Source: Hufsiella arboris
GTDB taxonomy: Bacteria; Bacteroidota; Bacteroidia; Sphingobacteriales; Sphingobacteriaceae
Assembly: GCF_009834875.1 (NCBI RefSeq)
Contig: NZ_WVHT01000003.1
Span: 310,001-374,000 of the forward strand
Reading direction: 5' to 3'
DNA length: 64,000 nt
In this document: one piece after another, positions 55,501 through 63,300 of the stretch
Layout of the letters: the number at the start of each line of letters is the position of its first letter
How positions within the stretch are numbered: the first letter of the stretch is position 1
Translations under genes and position numbers: made by a program
The notes under the pieces: model-generated
Databases searched by the model: none
The model's input: only the letters and a program-made list of their open reading frames with translations
Told to the model about the DNA's origin: nothing

Positions 55501-56503
55501 TGTATCCTGAATCTGCTTTTTCGACGAACACCTCTGATCCGTTGATCGGAAGAATCGAATACTTGTAAGTCTTACCCGGAACACCATCAAAATCGGAATA
55601 CGATTTGGAAGTTTTGTTTAATACAGCAAGCTCCTCGCCGTCCCTGAAAACCTTGATATCTGTTGCAAACTTGGAAAGATCGCTCCAGGTTAAAATAACT
55701 TTATTGTATTCTCCGTCTGAAGCGGTGAAAGTATTTGAGTATACAAAGTTGTTCACAGCATTCGAAGGATCGGATTTTTGGTCACCCCAACTGGAGCGGC
55801 CCGTGGCGTTAAGCTGCGTTTTTACGGTATAAGTATGCGTAGTATTTGTAACCGGAGAGTTGTCGCGATATGTCCTCGCTGTTCCGACAGCGGTGCCTAT
55901 CAACGTTCCGTCGCGATAGATTCCATATTCAATATAGCTATCGGGAACATTACTCCCCTTCTGCCAGGCAAGATCGATGTACGTTACATCTCTGTTGATT
56001 ACACTAGTCAGATTTAAGGGTTTCTTTAAAGCTGCCGTTGTAACGCTGATGTCTCCGGAGCTGTTATCAAAGTTTTTACTTTCGGTAACACAGCTTCCGT
56101 ATACAGCAGGCGACGTACATCCGTCGCCATCCTTGTGTACTGATAGTGTCCAGGTTTGACTATAACCAGGACCGAGTATTACCAGCTTTGAAGCATTGTC
56201 CTGGTCGTTGCTGACAGCATCACTGAACGATAAACTATTGCTCTTTACCCCTCCTTTTACAGTTTGTCCGGTTGTTTTCCCCCATTTCCAGTTCGTACTG
56301 CCTTTGTCCTCCGGGTACTTCGCCATATCACCGAAGGAAAACGTGCCCTGGTAATCGCTTCCACCAGCGTCATAACTATAATTCTGCGCTTTCGACTGGC
56401 TGAAAAATGCTAGGAAACTTAATACAAGCAGCAAATTCCGAAAGTAACTGCCGGAATTCCGAAACGCTAACTGTTGAATAACAGAGGGTAAAGTTCTTGC
56501 CAT
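49538..56503 (-). CDS. Giant secreted multidomain protein with T9SS type B sorting domain
   Basis: This 2321-residue protein has a signal peptide ending SKAQ near residue 40, after a long n-region. I read: fibronectin-like modules at about 160-335 (SYIEYGIYRDGTLIGTAVGT), two carboxypeptidase-regulatory modules at about 340-530 (GKISGNVRSKQNSGVSGVTV, LSISGKVYYPNNAEVPVILP), and a long middle region I do not recognise (about 530-1350). A SbsA/BIG_5-like domain follows at about 1440-1540 (PKDGILRIGDYIGVVFNKDL), two GWNW modules near 1763 and 1849, and a DUF11 domain at about 2105-2235 (LGDTVAFTYKLKNNGPDVAL). The C-terminus is a CHU_C-type sorting domain (FTPNGDGINDQFVIGGL). It should be exported by T9SS to the surface, perhaps as an adhesin or surface fibre. 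Confidence 0.88.
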   Translation of the reverse strand: MARTLPSVIQQLAFRNSGSYFRNLLLVLSFLAFFSQSKAQNYSYDAGGSDYQGTFSFGDMAKYPEDKGSTNWKWGKTTGQTVKGGVKSNSLSFSDAVSNDQDNASKLVILGPGYSQTWTLSVHKDGDGCTSPAVYGSCVTESKNFDNSSGDISVTTAALKKPLNLTSVINRDVTYIDLAWQKGSNVPDSYIEYGIYRDGTLIGTAVGTARTYRDNSPVTNTTHTYTVKTQLNATGRSSWGDQKSDPSNAVNNFVYSNTFTASDGEYNKVILTWSDLSKFATDIKVFRDGEELAVLNKTSKSYSDFDGVPGKTYKYSILPINGSEVFVEKADSGYKKAIGKISGNVRSKQNSGVSGVTVTANGTVEGILRTYTTTTDAAGYYELREIYFGANEASFTVTPSYSDHKFNPDKLVRKLDINSATASAVDFTDTTALSISGKVYYPNNAEVPVILPVEGAEIFVNGKSSGIKTKADGSYSVTIYDAGTYLVKTRFKNHPIIFKGGGTADSVKSIVMNSAVNGIDFEDRKTDTLNIKIQAGCNAPIGDNILVSLRGKRTGWNPSTSAAANLNKSYTIYADGQTNNPPSGATNGIKTLVLPATDFEVEITGIFTNIGPDDNKLEYFKKNYGPLQVNLAQRDTTTLSTSKTETIHTPPKTVTLPSGRIDTIAPGKDTTITKVTTSKALLPHELAFIYHKDLKLDVNDADVFQLKDFGPKKKYLAAQNDNPILNIRLFEHYEYKGIQYDCPLDSGTVYVYDAVSDRGERQAIKIGVGGLVKYQLKIGKPVLESPYEKKLQLVAVVGDKSVSKEIIVVVEGERPRNSTFLTKTPQIPFFILHDPPGDLSSAKISKGTTFATSVSTQYQVGGGAGAYVDAKVGAGTDVPFIGKIGADVYVGAKLEAGRDNTSSSTTNFTFTFNEDFSTSGEETLVGEDGDLYVGASLNMEYALTDVLKYNPAKKDMDRDTSFAADYTGFNSTYLYTEYHIKHTLIPQLQTILGLSKSKFNDAQLQKKNGSTSITDATLVQLNKEMLENQANLEAWNKALDDNDKARKNPTVRTLPDQIKGVVGGNISFSAGALYDNTLTIDTLTETSTEFSVYVNTEAKIGLGIHAGDFNSLEAGALMTVRMLDTKGSGSSTQNTKTVSYHMEDNDLGDFFSVGLFEDRRYGTPIFKTVTGSSSCPHEDYTQYRHLPAVTINGTNEQRNVPADQSAKFSITIANRSESDETVEYAVKLDPLSNPNGARVLVAGQDAVNGQATFTIPTGKSYNLPVEVFRGPSSSVYENLSLVMFSTCDNTLDDVIEGSGGVETHPRVSINAYFQNKCSEVDLFRPGNNWLVNQSNNDELYVAFSKYDASAGSPLTTVSLEYRKLNTLFLNSQWQTVVTVPKSQLNEKYYNYTFNVKGLDDGEYELRAVAVCAGVDVNYSPVYRGKIDRVSAVAFGLPSPKDGILRIGDYIGVVFNKDLSCDDKVNPVLAKLTRKDNGKEIPATLICNGKNIEIRTVPETLINDYENVELVASLQNLRDNTGNLITDTINWSFVVNRSPVYWDPANVAINSIENVGGSFSAKIKNKTALNQSFSLVKYPQWLKPTVKSGKVLPFGEVNIDFSIDRSLNTAIYTDTVVAMVNNKPQNLYVEVSVLRTPPDWKVNPANFRYSMNITSQFSRNETDTLISKDSRDKIAVFVGEQCRGVAQVEFDETQQKYVAYVTAYSNNPNVEQLTFRLWDAYPGVEYQSKERLDFISGGIVGDVTNPYIAHAEGVIQSIILKKGWNWVSLNSKNPDMSVKNVLKSLKSTPGDVIKTLRNNAYSQYSQKMGWVGNLDSISLISSYMISVAHDDTLRVLGQPQQQQVLVQLNKGWNWMGYPMSMNIDVKSYFKNFKPADKDVVMSQEEFSQYNASTQSWSGSLKYLRPGKGYRFLSNNGITVPAFAPADKESESDFIQALTNPVAGTPVEVNNPQTSVSSTTDPNVKVNTIDFKNNMSVTAVIVQDGNQVNDPSRYEIRVYIEGQVVSVAQLTKMTDGQAIAFIPVYGNDDQDGKNVEVKIFDKQQNKVFPITIASGQAGKHQIIAGVKSGNKIMGPGTPDHISSEIVQQQDKIDGTVEQPRIFYVDGRADVQVTASVSRDQINLGDTVAFTYKLKNNGPDVALNVRFADTLTTAFDYVSSDQTGLVFEPTNRSFSYTLASMNPAIEQAITVRLRSNKVGIFQLGRGMVSSNNDPSLANNSLIPVQISVLDKRADLASKLFIPGLFTPNGDGINDQFVIGGLNDYYKSNVLVIYNKSYNKVYYKVNYQNDWSGDHLPMGSYGYILRATGSDGVEHVFKGYITIAY

Positions 56504-56544
56504 AATATTAGGTTTAAATCGCCGGTAAAGGCGGCTTTGAACGT

Positions 56545-56552
56545 CAAAACTA
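56545..56552 (-). promoter_or_regulatory. Possible -7 promoter box for the giant-protein operon
   Basis: On the minus strand this reads TAGTTTTG, an exact TAnnTTTG box, 42 nt before the ATG of the giant protein. No matching TTG -33 box is seen at the usual spacing, so the call is weak. Confidence 0.3.
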
Positions 56553-56637
56553 TGGCACTGATTGTACTGAAAATCAGGAATGTATGTAAACGCCGGAACT
56601 ATGTATGCAAACGACTGGTCTTCGGTTGCAGCATTCC

Positions 56638-57408
56638 TTATAAGAAGCTAAAGTTTCTAAAAAACTCTTCTTTATAGTTTCGGCCAAGTGGAATATCATA
56701 AGGCCCGAGAATGATCGAGTAATCATTGAAAGTTTGCAAACGATTAAGATTGATCGCATATGATCTATGCACACGTACAAACTGAGGATGACTGAATTTT
56801 TCGAGCACATGCTGCAGGCTGTTGCGCAAAGCATATTTTTTATCACTTGTATGAATGTACGTATGATTGCTGTCTGCTTCAAGGTAATAAACATCGCTTA
56901 ACAGGATTTTCACGAAGCGATAATTCTGTTTGACAAACACTGCATCGTTAAAATATAAGATGGTTTCATTACCCGGCTCTTTTACTTTAGGTGCATCTAT
57001 TGAAACGACCTTAGCTTCTTTACTCTTCCTAACTGCAAACTGATGCAGGGCCATTTCTATCGCTATACGCAGATTGGCTGGCTGATAAGGCTTGGTTAAG
57101 TAGGCGGCCGGCATGGTGTCTTTCGCCCGGTCAATAGTATTCTTATCGCCAAACGCAGTTAGATAGATAAACGGAATCTCTTTTACTACGCTGATCTTTC
57201 GCGCCGTCTCTATGCCATCCCAGTCGCCTTTTATGTGAATATCTAACAGTACCAGGTCGATACCCTGGCTTTTGATAACTTCGAGCGCTTCGGGCCCGTT
57301 ATCGACAATTCCGACTACCGTGTAACCGTCCGCCTGCAGGCTTTCTTCAAGACCCATTGCCAGGATTCCCTCGTCTTCTACGATTAAGATATTTACGGCT
57401 TCATTCAT
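56638..57408 (-). CDS. LytTR family response regulator
   Basis: The 256-residue protein has an N-terminal receiver (NILIVEDEGILAMGLEESLQ; phospho-acceptor Asp56 in DLVLLDIHIKGDWDG; Lys in AAYLTKPYQPANLRIAI). A C-terminal LytTR DNA-binding domain follows (VYYLEADSNHTYIHTSDKKY, PQFVRVHRSYAINLNRLQTF). The LytTR end (ILGPYDIPLGRNYKEEFFRN) is complete. It starts 3 nt after the histidine kinase stop, forming a cognate pair. Because it lies between two T9SS giant-protein/PorP pairs in the same orientation, it may control one or both. Its binding sites were not recognised. Confidence 0.93.
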   Translation of the reverse strand: MNEAVNILIVEDEGILAMGLEESLQADGYTVVGIVDNGPEALEVIKSQGIDLVLLDIHIKGDWDGIETARKISVVKEIPFIYLTAFGDKNTIDRAKDTMPAAYLTKPYQPANLRIAIEMALHQFAVRKSKEAKVVSIDAPKVKEPGNETILYFNDAVFVKQNYRFVKILLSDVYYLEADSNHTYIHTSDKKYALRNSLQHVLEKFSHPQFVRVHRSYAINLNRLQTFNDYSIILGPYDIPLGRNYKEEFFRNFSFL

Positions 57409-57411
57409 AAA

Positions 57412-59202
57412 TTATGCAGTTTTCTTCCATTTACTCAAGGGAATATTTATGTTGAGCACCGCGCCATCCTGGTTTTGCAAGTCGCAGCTTCCGCCCAGTT
57501 GTTTTGAAAGAACTTTAACCAATTTTATCCCGAACGACTTCTGCGGCTGGTTCCATATGCTTAATGGTAATCCAGGACCATTATCGCTGACGGACAGCTC
57601 AAGGCCGTTTTGACTCTTTAAAGAAACAGACAAAACCGGGTTTGAAACATTGGCGAATGCATATTTAAACGAATTGGTTATCCATTCATTGATGATCAAT
57701 CCCAAAGGCAGCGCCACGTCGACGTCAAGCTCTTCCACTTCGACATCAATACGGATTTCGACCCGGTCATCCGCATAGCCAAAAGACTGCATGATGCTTC
57801 CTATGAGATCGGTAATGTATTCCTTCATGTTCACCATATTCGGATTTTCCTGTTGGTAAAGGCTGCGGTGAATAAGCGACATCGCCTCAATACGCTGCTG
57901 CCCGATCCGGATAGCTTGCCGAGATTCTTCATCCGTCAAACGGTTCGATTGCAGGCTCAGCAAGCTGGTTACTATTTGGAGGTTGTTTTTTACGCGATGA
58001 TGCAGTTCTTTCATCAACACCTGGAGTTTTTCCGACTGGCGGGTGATCTCACGGTTACTTCGCTTGATCATCCTGAACTGGTAGAAGAGCAGCCCAAGCA
58101 ATAAAATGAACACAGACAGCCCGACTATAAAAGCGATGATCACTGAGGACTGCCAGCGATTTTTCTTTCCGAGTAGAAGGATTTTCTGGCTATTGCGTTC
58201 CGTTTCATATTTAACCTGAAGTTCGCTCATCTGGCGGGTGTTGTTCAGCACATTCAGCGAATCCTGCATACTGCTGAATTGGCGGTAATATCCGAAAGCC
58301 CGTTTATAATCGCCGATATAACCGAAATATTGATACAGTGCACGCATGATCTCCATCTCACGAAATGGATTTTTTATCACGCGAGTGAGTTCCAGCGATT
58401 TGGTCAGGTAATCTAATCCTGCTTTATAATCATTATGTCTGTAGCTCGCAATGGCCAGCCAGCAATATGCATAGGTTAGTGATAAGCGGCGATTGTATTT
58501 GAAGCAAAGCGGGATACTTTTGTTGCCGTAATACATGGCTTGTTTGTAATTCCCTCCCTCGGCATAGTACTGGCAGATATTATCGTAATAGGCGATGCGA
58601 TTACTTTCATATTTACGGTTGCTTTCAGCAATTCGCAAACCGCGAAGATGCAAGGCAAGTGATTGCCGGATAAGCGTACTGTCATTAACATCACTTCCTT
58701 TTGCTTTGCTGAACATGGCCTGCAGGCGAATCATGTAGATAATGTTCACCGTATCCTTTAAGCGCTTTGCAGCCTCCAGACCTTTATTAGCGGCATCAAA
58801 AGCAAAGGCATAATTTCCTTTTTCTTTATGGATGTTACCGATAATTGAATATATGATGGGAAGCTTTGCGTCGAATTGATAGAAGTTGGCGTCTTTGAGT
58901 GCCTTTACAGCCATCTTCATCCCCTCTTCGTGATCGGTAACACGCCAGAAATATTTCGCTTTAAGCACCTCCGACTCAACTTTTGCTTCAGGATAAGCAG
59001 CATATTTAGCCAGCGAATCGCTAAGTGCAAGCATGCTATCCGGTGTTTCGATAACACCATTGCCAATGTCGATGAGCTGCCTTATTCGTTTACGCGCGTC
59101 GTCATCTCCATCATTTAAAGCTTCTCTCCCTGACCTACCGGTACAAGCTGTAAACAAAATAAATCCGAAAACTAAAGCTTTTGTGTACAGCCTGATATTC
59201 AT
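57412..59202 (-). CDS. TPR-containing sensor histidine kinase, HisKA_2 type
   Basis: The 596-residue protein begins with a signal that ends in a lipobox-like LFTAC followed by TGRSG. A long helical TPR region follows (about residues 40-345; IYSIIGNIHKEKGNYAFAFD, YAEGGNYKQAMYYGNKSIPL). One membrane helix (IIAFIVGLSVFILLLGLLFY, about 355-375) and a short coiled coil lead to HisKA_2 (MKELHHRVKNNLQIVTSLLS, His near 399) and HATPase_c (LGLIINEWITNSFKYAF, VSDNGPGLP). The TPR part would lie in the periplasm. HisKA_2 kinases commonly pair with LytTR-type regulators, as here (3-nt gap). The lipobox is unusual for a membrane-spanning kinase. Its signal is unknown. Confidence 0.92.
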   Translation of the reverse strand: MNIRLYTKALVFGFILFTACTGRSGREALNDGDDDARKRIRQLIDIGNGVIETPDSMLALSDSLAKYAAYPEAKVESEVLKAKYFWRVTDHEEGMKMAVKALKDANFYQFDAKLPIIYSIIGNIHKEKGNYAFAFDAANKGLEAAKRLKDTVNIIYMIRLQAMFSKAKGSDVNDSTLIRQSLALHLRGLRIAESNRKYESNRIAYYDNICQYYAEGGNYKQAMYYGNKSIPLCFKYNRRLSLTYAYCWLAIASYRHNDYKAGLDYLTKSLELTRVIKNPFREMEIMRALYQYFGYIGDYKRAFGYYRQFSSMQDSLNVLNNTRQMSELQVKYETERNSQKILLLGKKNRWQSSVIIAFIVGLSVFILLLGLLFYQFRMIKRSNREITRQSEKLQVLMKELHHRVKNNLQIVTSLLSLQSNRLTDEESRQAIRIGQQRIEAMSLIHRSLYQQENPNMVNMKEYITDLIGSIMQSFGYADDRVEIRIDVEVEELDVDVALPLGLIINEWITNSFKYAFANVSNPVLSVSLKSQNGLELSVSDNGPGLPLSIWNQPQKSFGIKLVKVLSKQLGGSCDLQNQDGAVLNINIPLSKWKKTA

Positions 59203-59336
59203 TTGGTTAGCGACGCGAAATCTCGCTTTAACAAATATCCTTTTTTTTAACTTAAGTAAAAGCGATATAACAAATAAAACAAAGTATGAAAAACGGATTA
59301 TTAAAATGTTCTTATTTTTATTCTAAAACCTAACAA

Positions 59337-60359
59337 TTAATAGAAATCCGAACACTTAACCGATTCGGCAAACTGCCTGTATCCTCCATTGCGATTCGGA
59401 AAGCTGACTTCGTAACCAATGCTTCCTTCAGTAGTTCCTGTGGTATTTCCGTATCCCAGCCGGGACGTTGTCGCATCGTGACTTACCCCCAACCTGATCT
59501 TTTCATCGCGATAGGAACCTGAGAAAATATCGAATATTAGTGAAACGACAACGGCATCCGGTCCGCCCTGGCTATTGTTACGATACCAAATTCCTGCATT
59601 CAGCGCATTTTTCTTTACCTGCAATCCCGCACTGTAAGCTATTGATTTGCTTTGGCTATACACCACCACCGAGGGGATTGCGTACAAATTATCCTCATCA
59701 TATCCGCCGGCGATCAGTCCAAGACGATAACTCATATAAGCCGTTGTGCGCATAGGTAATGGCGACTTCATTCCTGTAAAGGATTCATTTGGCTTGTTGA
59801 GATGCTGTACTGCGCCTCCCGCCATGAAATTGCCAACAACAAGGTTGATACCGGCTCCTGAATCGAAATAATAGCGATTATTGTATTGCAGCGGTCCGGC
59901 GGAACTGGCGGCTCCTGGAACTATACCCGTGTGAACATCCAACTGGTCGGAAAACACAAGCTTCGTCTCGTCAATCCTGTTGTTGGTAATCCCTGCTTGC
60001 AGTCCGAACGAAAGATTGAAATTATCTGAACCTACTGCATAGGAATAAACACCTGCAATGTTGTTTTTTGTCCAGAAAGCCGTTCCCTCGCTGGTGTGAT
60101 TTACAATTAACCCGATGCCGCTGTTAAATTCCGGTAACTGGTAATCAAGGGAAGCTGTCATGTAGTTGAGTGTTCCCGGGACGGCTGTCCATTGGTTTCT
60201 ATAAATAAAGTTCACCCGCAAATCTCCTTTGAACTGACCGTTAAGTGCCGGGTTCAAATACACGGGTGCGTTGTAAAACTGGGAATAAATATGGTCCTGT
60301 GCCCTGCCCGTCAATATACCGAACAAGCACAAAAAACCAACTGCAAATCTCCTCTTCAT
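59337..60359 (-). CDS. PorP/SprF family type IX secretion outer-membrane protein
   Basis: The 340-residue protein has a signal peptide (FAVGFLCLFGILTGRAQ) and the family opening DHIYSQFYNAPVYLNPALNG. FKGDLRVNFIYRNQWTAVPG, YQLPEFNSGIGLIVNHTSEG and GSDNFNLSFGLQAGITNNRI follow. It is the classic PorP/SprF form and only distantly similar to the protein at 48572-49534. It starts 2 nt after the stop of the PKD-repeat giant, so it is probably dedicated to surface placement of that protein. A 134-nt gap separates it from the sensor kinase downstream. Confidence 0.93.
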   Translation of the reverse strand: MKRRFAVGFLCLFGILTGRAQDHIYSQFYNAPVYLNPALNGQFKGDLRVNFIYRNQWTAVPGTLNYMTASLDYQLPEFNSGIGLIVNHTSEGTAFWTKNNIAGVYSYAVGSDNFNLSFGLQAGITNNRIDETKLVFSDQLDVHTGIVPGAASSAGPLQYNNRYYFDSGAGINLVVGNFMAGGAVQHLNKPNESFTGMKSPLPMRTTAYMSYRLGLIAGGYDEDNLYAIPSVVVYSQSKSIAYSAGLQVKKNALNAGIWYRNNSQGGPDAVVVSLIFDIFSGSYRDEKIRLGVSHDATTSRLGYGNTTGTTEGSIGYEVSFPNRNGGYRQFAESVKCSDFY

Positions 60360-60361
60360 AC

Positions 60362-63300
60362 TTATCGGATTAAATGAATAACTCCCACCCTTTTGGGCTC
60401 CTTGCCGTCATATGCCATACCTTTCCACTCGGAACCGTTTTTAAATTTCGCTTTGATTTCCCAGACATAAACGCCCTGCGGTGCCGGTATGCCGTTCATC
60501 ATGCCGTCCCAGCCCTCTGTTGGTGTTCCTGTATCGTCGAGAGCGGTGCTTTCCCACAATTGCTGCCCCCATTTATTGAATACACGCATCCGCCATTCGC
60601 TCATGCCGGTTGCCTTAACACGGAATACGCTTAGTTCCGGCGAACGGCTTCCTGGTATAAAAGCGTTTGGCACGAACAGCTTTCCTTCGACGCTGTTGAT
60701 CTTCACCATTTTCGCTATCGTATCGGCGCAACCATTTTTATTCATAACGATCAGCCGTACGTTGAAATATCCCGTATCGGTATAGGCATGTGTCGGACTT
60801 TGCAATGTTGAGAAAGTGCCATCTCCGAAATCCCAGCGCCATTTATTGGGCCTTTCCGGCGACTTATCCTGGAAAACGAAGCTATATTTCGGCACAGTTA
60901 TTTCTGTTCCGGGATCGACATCGAATGCAGCCTTTGGTTTCGGATAAACATTAATGTAGTCTGGCAAAACGAGGGTATCGGTACAACCGTAGGCGGAAGT
61001 TGCAATTATTTTCACCGTGAACGGCGAGCCCACATGATCGTAAATATGTACCGGGTTTACTTCGGTTGAATAAGTTCCGTCGCCAAACTCCCAGCGATAA
61101 CTTTTAGCATTTTTCGTTTGGTTATTAAATACTACCGCGATTTTGCCACAGCCTTCTGTCGGCGCCGCTGTGATTTTAAATTCCGGATTCGGGTAAACTT
61201 CAACAGAATCAATAGCGTAATTCTCGGCGCAGCCATTGGAAGCGGTTACTTTTACCCGGTATTTTCCAGGCTGTTTGTAAATGTGTTTGAAGATTTCCGG
61301 CGCCGTACTGCTTTGCTCAACGCTTCCGTCACCGAAATCATAGACATAAGTTTTCGCACGGACACTGTTGTTCTTGAATTCGGTGTAAAATGGTGCACAG
61401 CCTTTTCGCTCGCCAACCACTACCACACTGGCAACTACATCATTCGGGAATACTCGAATGCTGTAGCTGGCAGAGTCAATACCGCATTCGTTTTGCGCAA
61501 CCATCGTAACCTTGAAATTTTTCAAAATATTGGTGGTGTAGATATGGCTGACAGTGCGTGTGTCGTCGTATGTTTCCGCAGGTGTGCCATCGCCAAACTT
61601 GAAGGTGTATTTGTTGCCGGTTCCGGGTGAAAGATTTGTAAAATTCACTTTGAACGGCGAACATCCTGAAAGATTATCAGGCGTAAAAATTGCGATCGGT
61701 TTTGGTCTCACCCACACTGTGTCAGTTACACTTTTTGATCCGCAGCTTGGCGTCGCCGAGGTTAAAGTGACGAAGTATAAACTGTCGCGGCCATCTGTAC
61801 GCGCATCGAATGTTACGGCATCCGGATAGGTTTTATCCGAAGTTTGTCCGTTACCAAAATCCCAATGGAAAGTTACATCGTCAAAAGAACTGCTCTTATT
61901 ATCAAATTGAACCGTCAGCGGGCCGCAGCCTTTTTTTACGCTCATTGTAAACTTCGGTGTCACGTTTGAGCGTGTGCCGAATGTATGTTCATAGCTTACA
62001 CTGTCGCAGCCGAACTTACTGATCGCAACCAGTTTAATTACCACGCCGGTTGTAGTGAAGGTATTGATTGTATAACCTGGAAAAGTGATTCCTTTGCCGA
62101 TATATCTTCCATCAGCGTACCAGTGATAGTCTCCGTTGCCATCTGCAAAATCAACGACACGGATGTTGCTAGCATCGATAGCGAAAGGAACGCAGCCTTT
62201 TTCTTCAGTGTAGGTGTAATTAGCTTTTGGAAGAGGGTTCACTGTGATAGTGATGATGTTACTTTCGAGTGGAACAGTACATTGCCCGGATTTAATAACA
62301 CGTTTGAATTTGGTGGTTTTAGTGAGCGCATCAGGCTGGTAAGAAGCAGTATTAGCGCCGAAAATGTTTTTAAATCCTGTTCCGTCGCCAATATCTTTTT
62401 GCCACTGGTAGGTATAATTACCGTCGCCACCCGTTGGCGCCTGAATCTCGGTTAATGGAAGCGGAACTTTTGCATAACACACTGATTGATCAGTGCCGAC
62501 CACATTATTCGACAATGCAGGCTGAACTGTTACTGTTTTAACTGTACTAACACTCAGGCATTGCCCGGAAGTAACCGTCCGACGAAATGATGTTGTTTGT
62601 GTAAGACCTGTTACGATCAGGCTCTGGTTCGTTTCACCGGGGATCACCGTCCAGCTCAGGCTGTCGGTACTGCTTTCCCATTTAAATTCATAATTTATAT
62701 TATCGCCACCGGTTGGTTTTTCACCATTGATCGTCACGTCCGATCCCGAGCAAACGGTTGGCACTGCGGAAATTTTGTTTTCTAAAGGTGCAAGGTTTGT
62801 GATCGTAACGGCATCTTCGGTATAACCGCATTGTTCGTTAGAAATCCGCCAAACAAAATTGTAGATCTTTCCGGCAATTAAGCCGCTGGCTTTCGCATCC
62901 GGAATAGTATCATTATCAAAAGTAATTTCCGAGCGCGAAGGAGAAAGCGTCCATTTACCTTTTGATCCGGCATTAGCCGAATTTCCATGTAATTGATAGG
63001 TTGTTTGTGCACATAGTGTTTCATCCTCCCCGGCTTTGGCCTGGATTGGCGGATCGTTGACTGTTATCGTCGTGATAGTCGATGAGTCAGGGTTGCATAC
63101 GCCATTTTGAACCCAGGCACGGTATTCCCGTGTTTTTGTTAAACCGGAGTAGTTGATAAATACGTTGGTTCGAAAAACCCGCGTCCAGTTCGAGTCACCT
63201 TTGTCTCTGTATTCCCAATAAATAGGTGTACCAATATACCGGTCGAGGTTAATCCGCCGTTCTGCCGCATCACCTGAACACACAATGTAATTTGAAGTTG

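Noticed and set aside
61118-62455. Plus-strand open frames of 156-170 codons within the PKD giant
   Set aside because: They lie antisense to a well-supported repeat protein, show no signal peptide or domain, and look like chance open frames.
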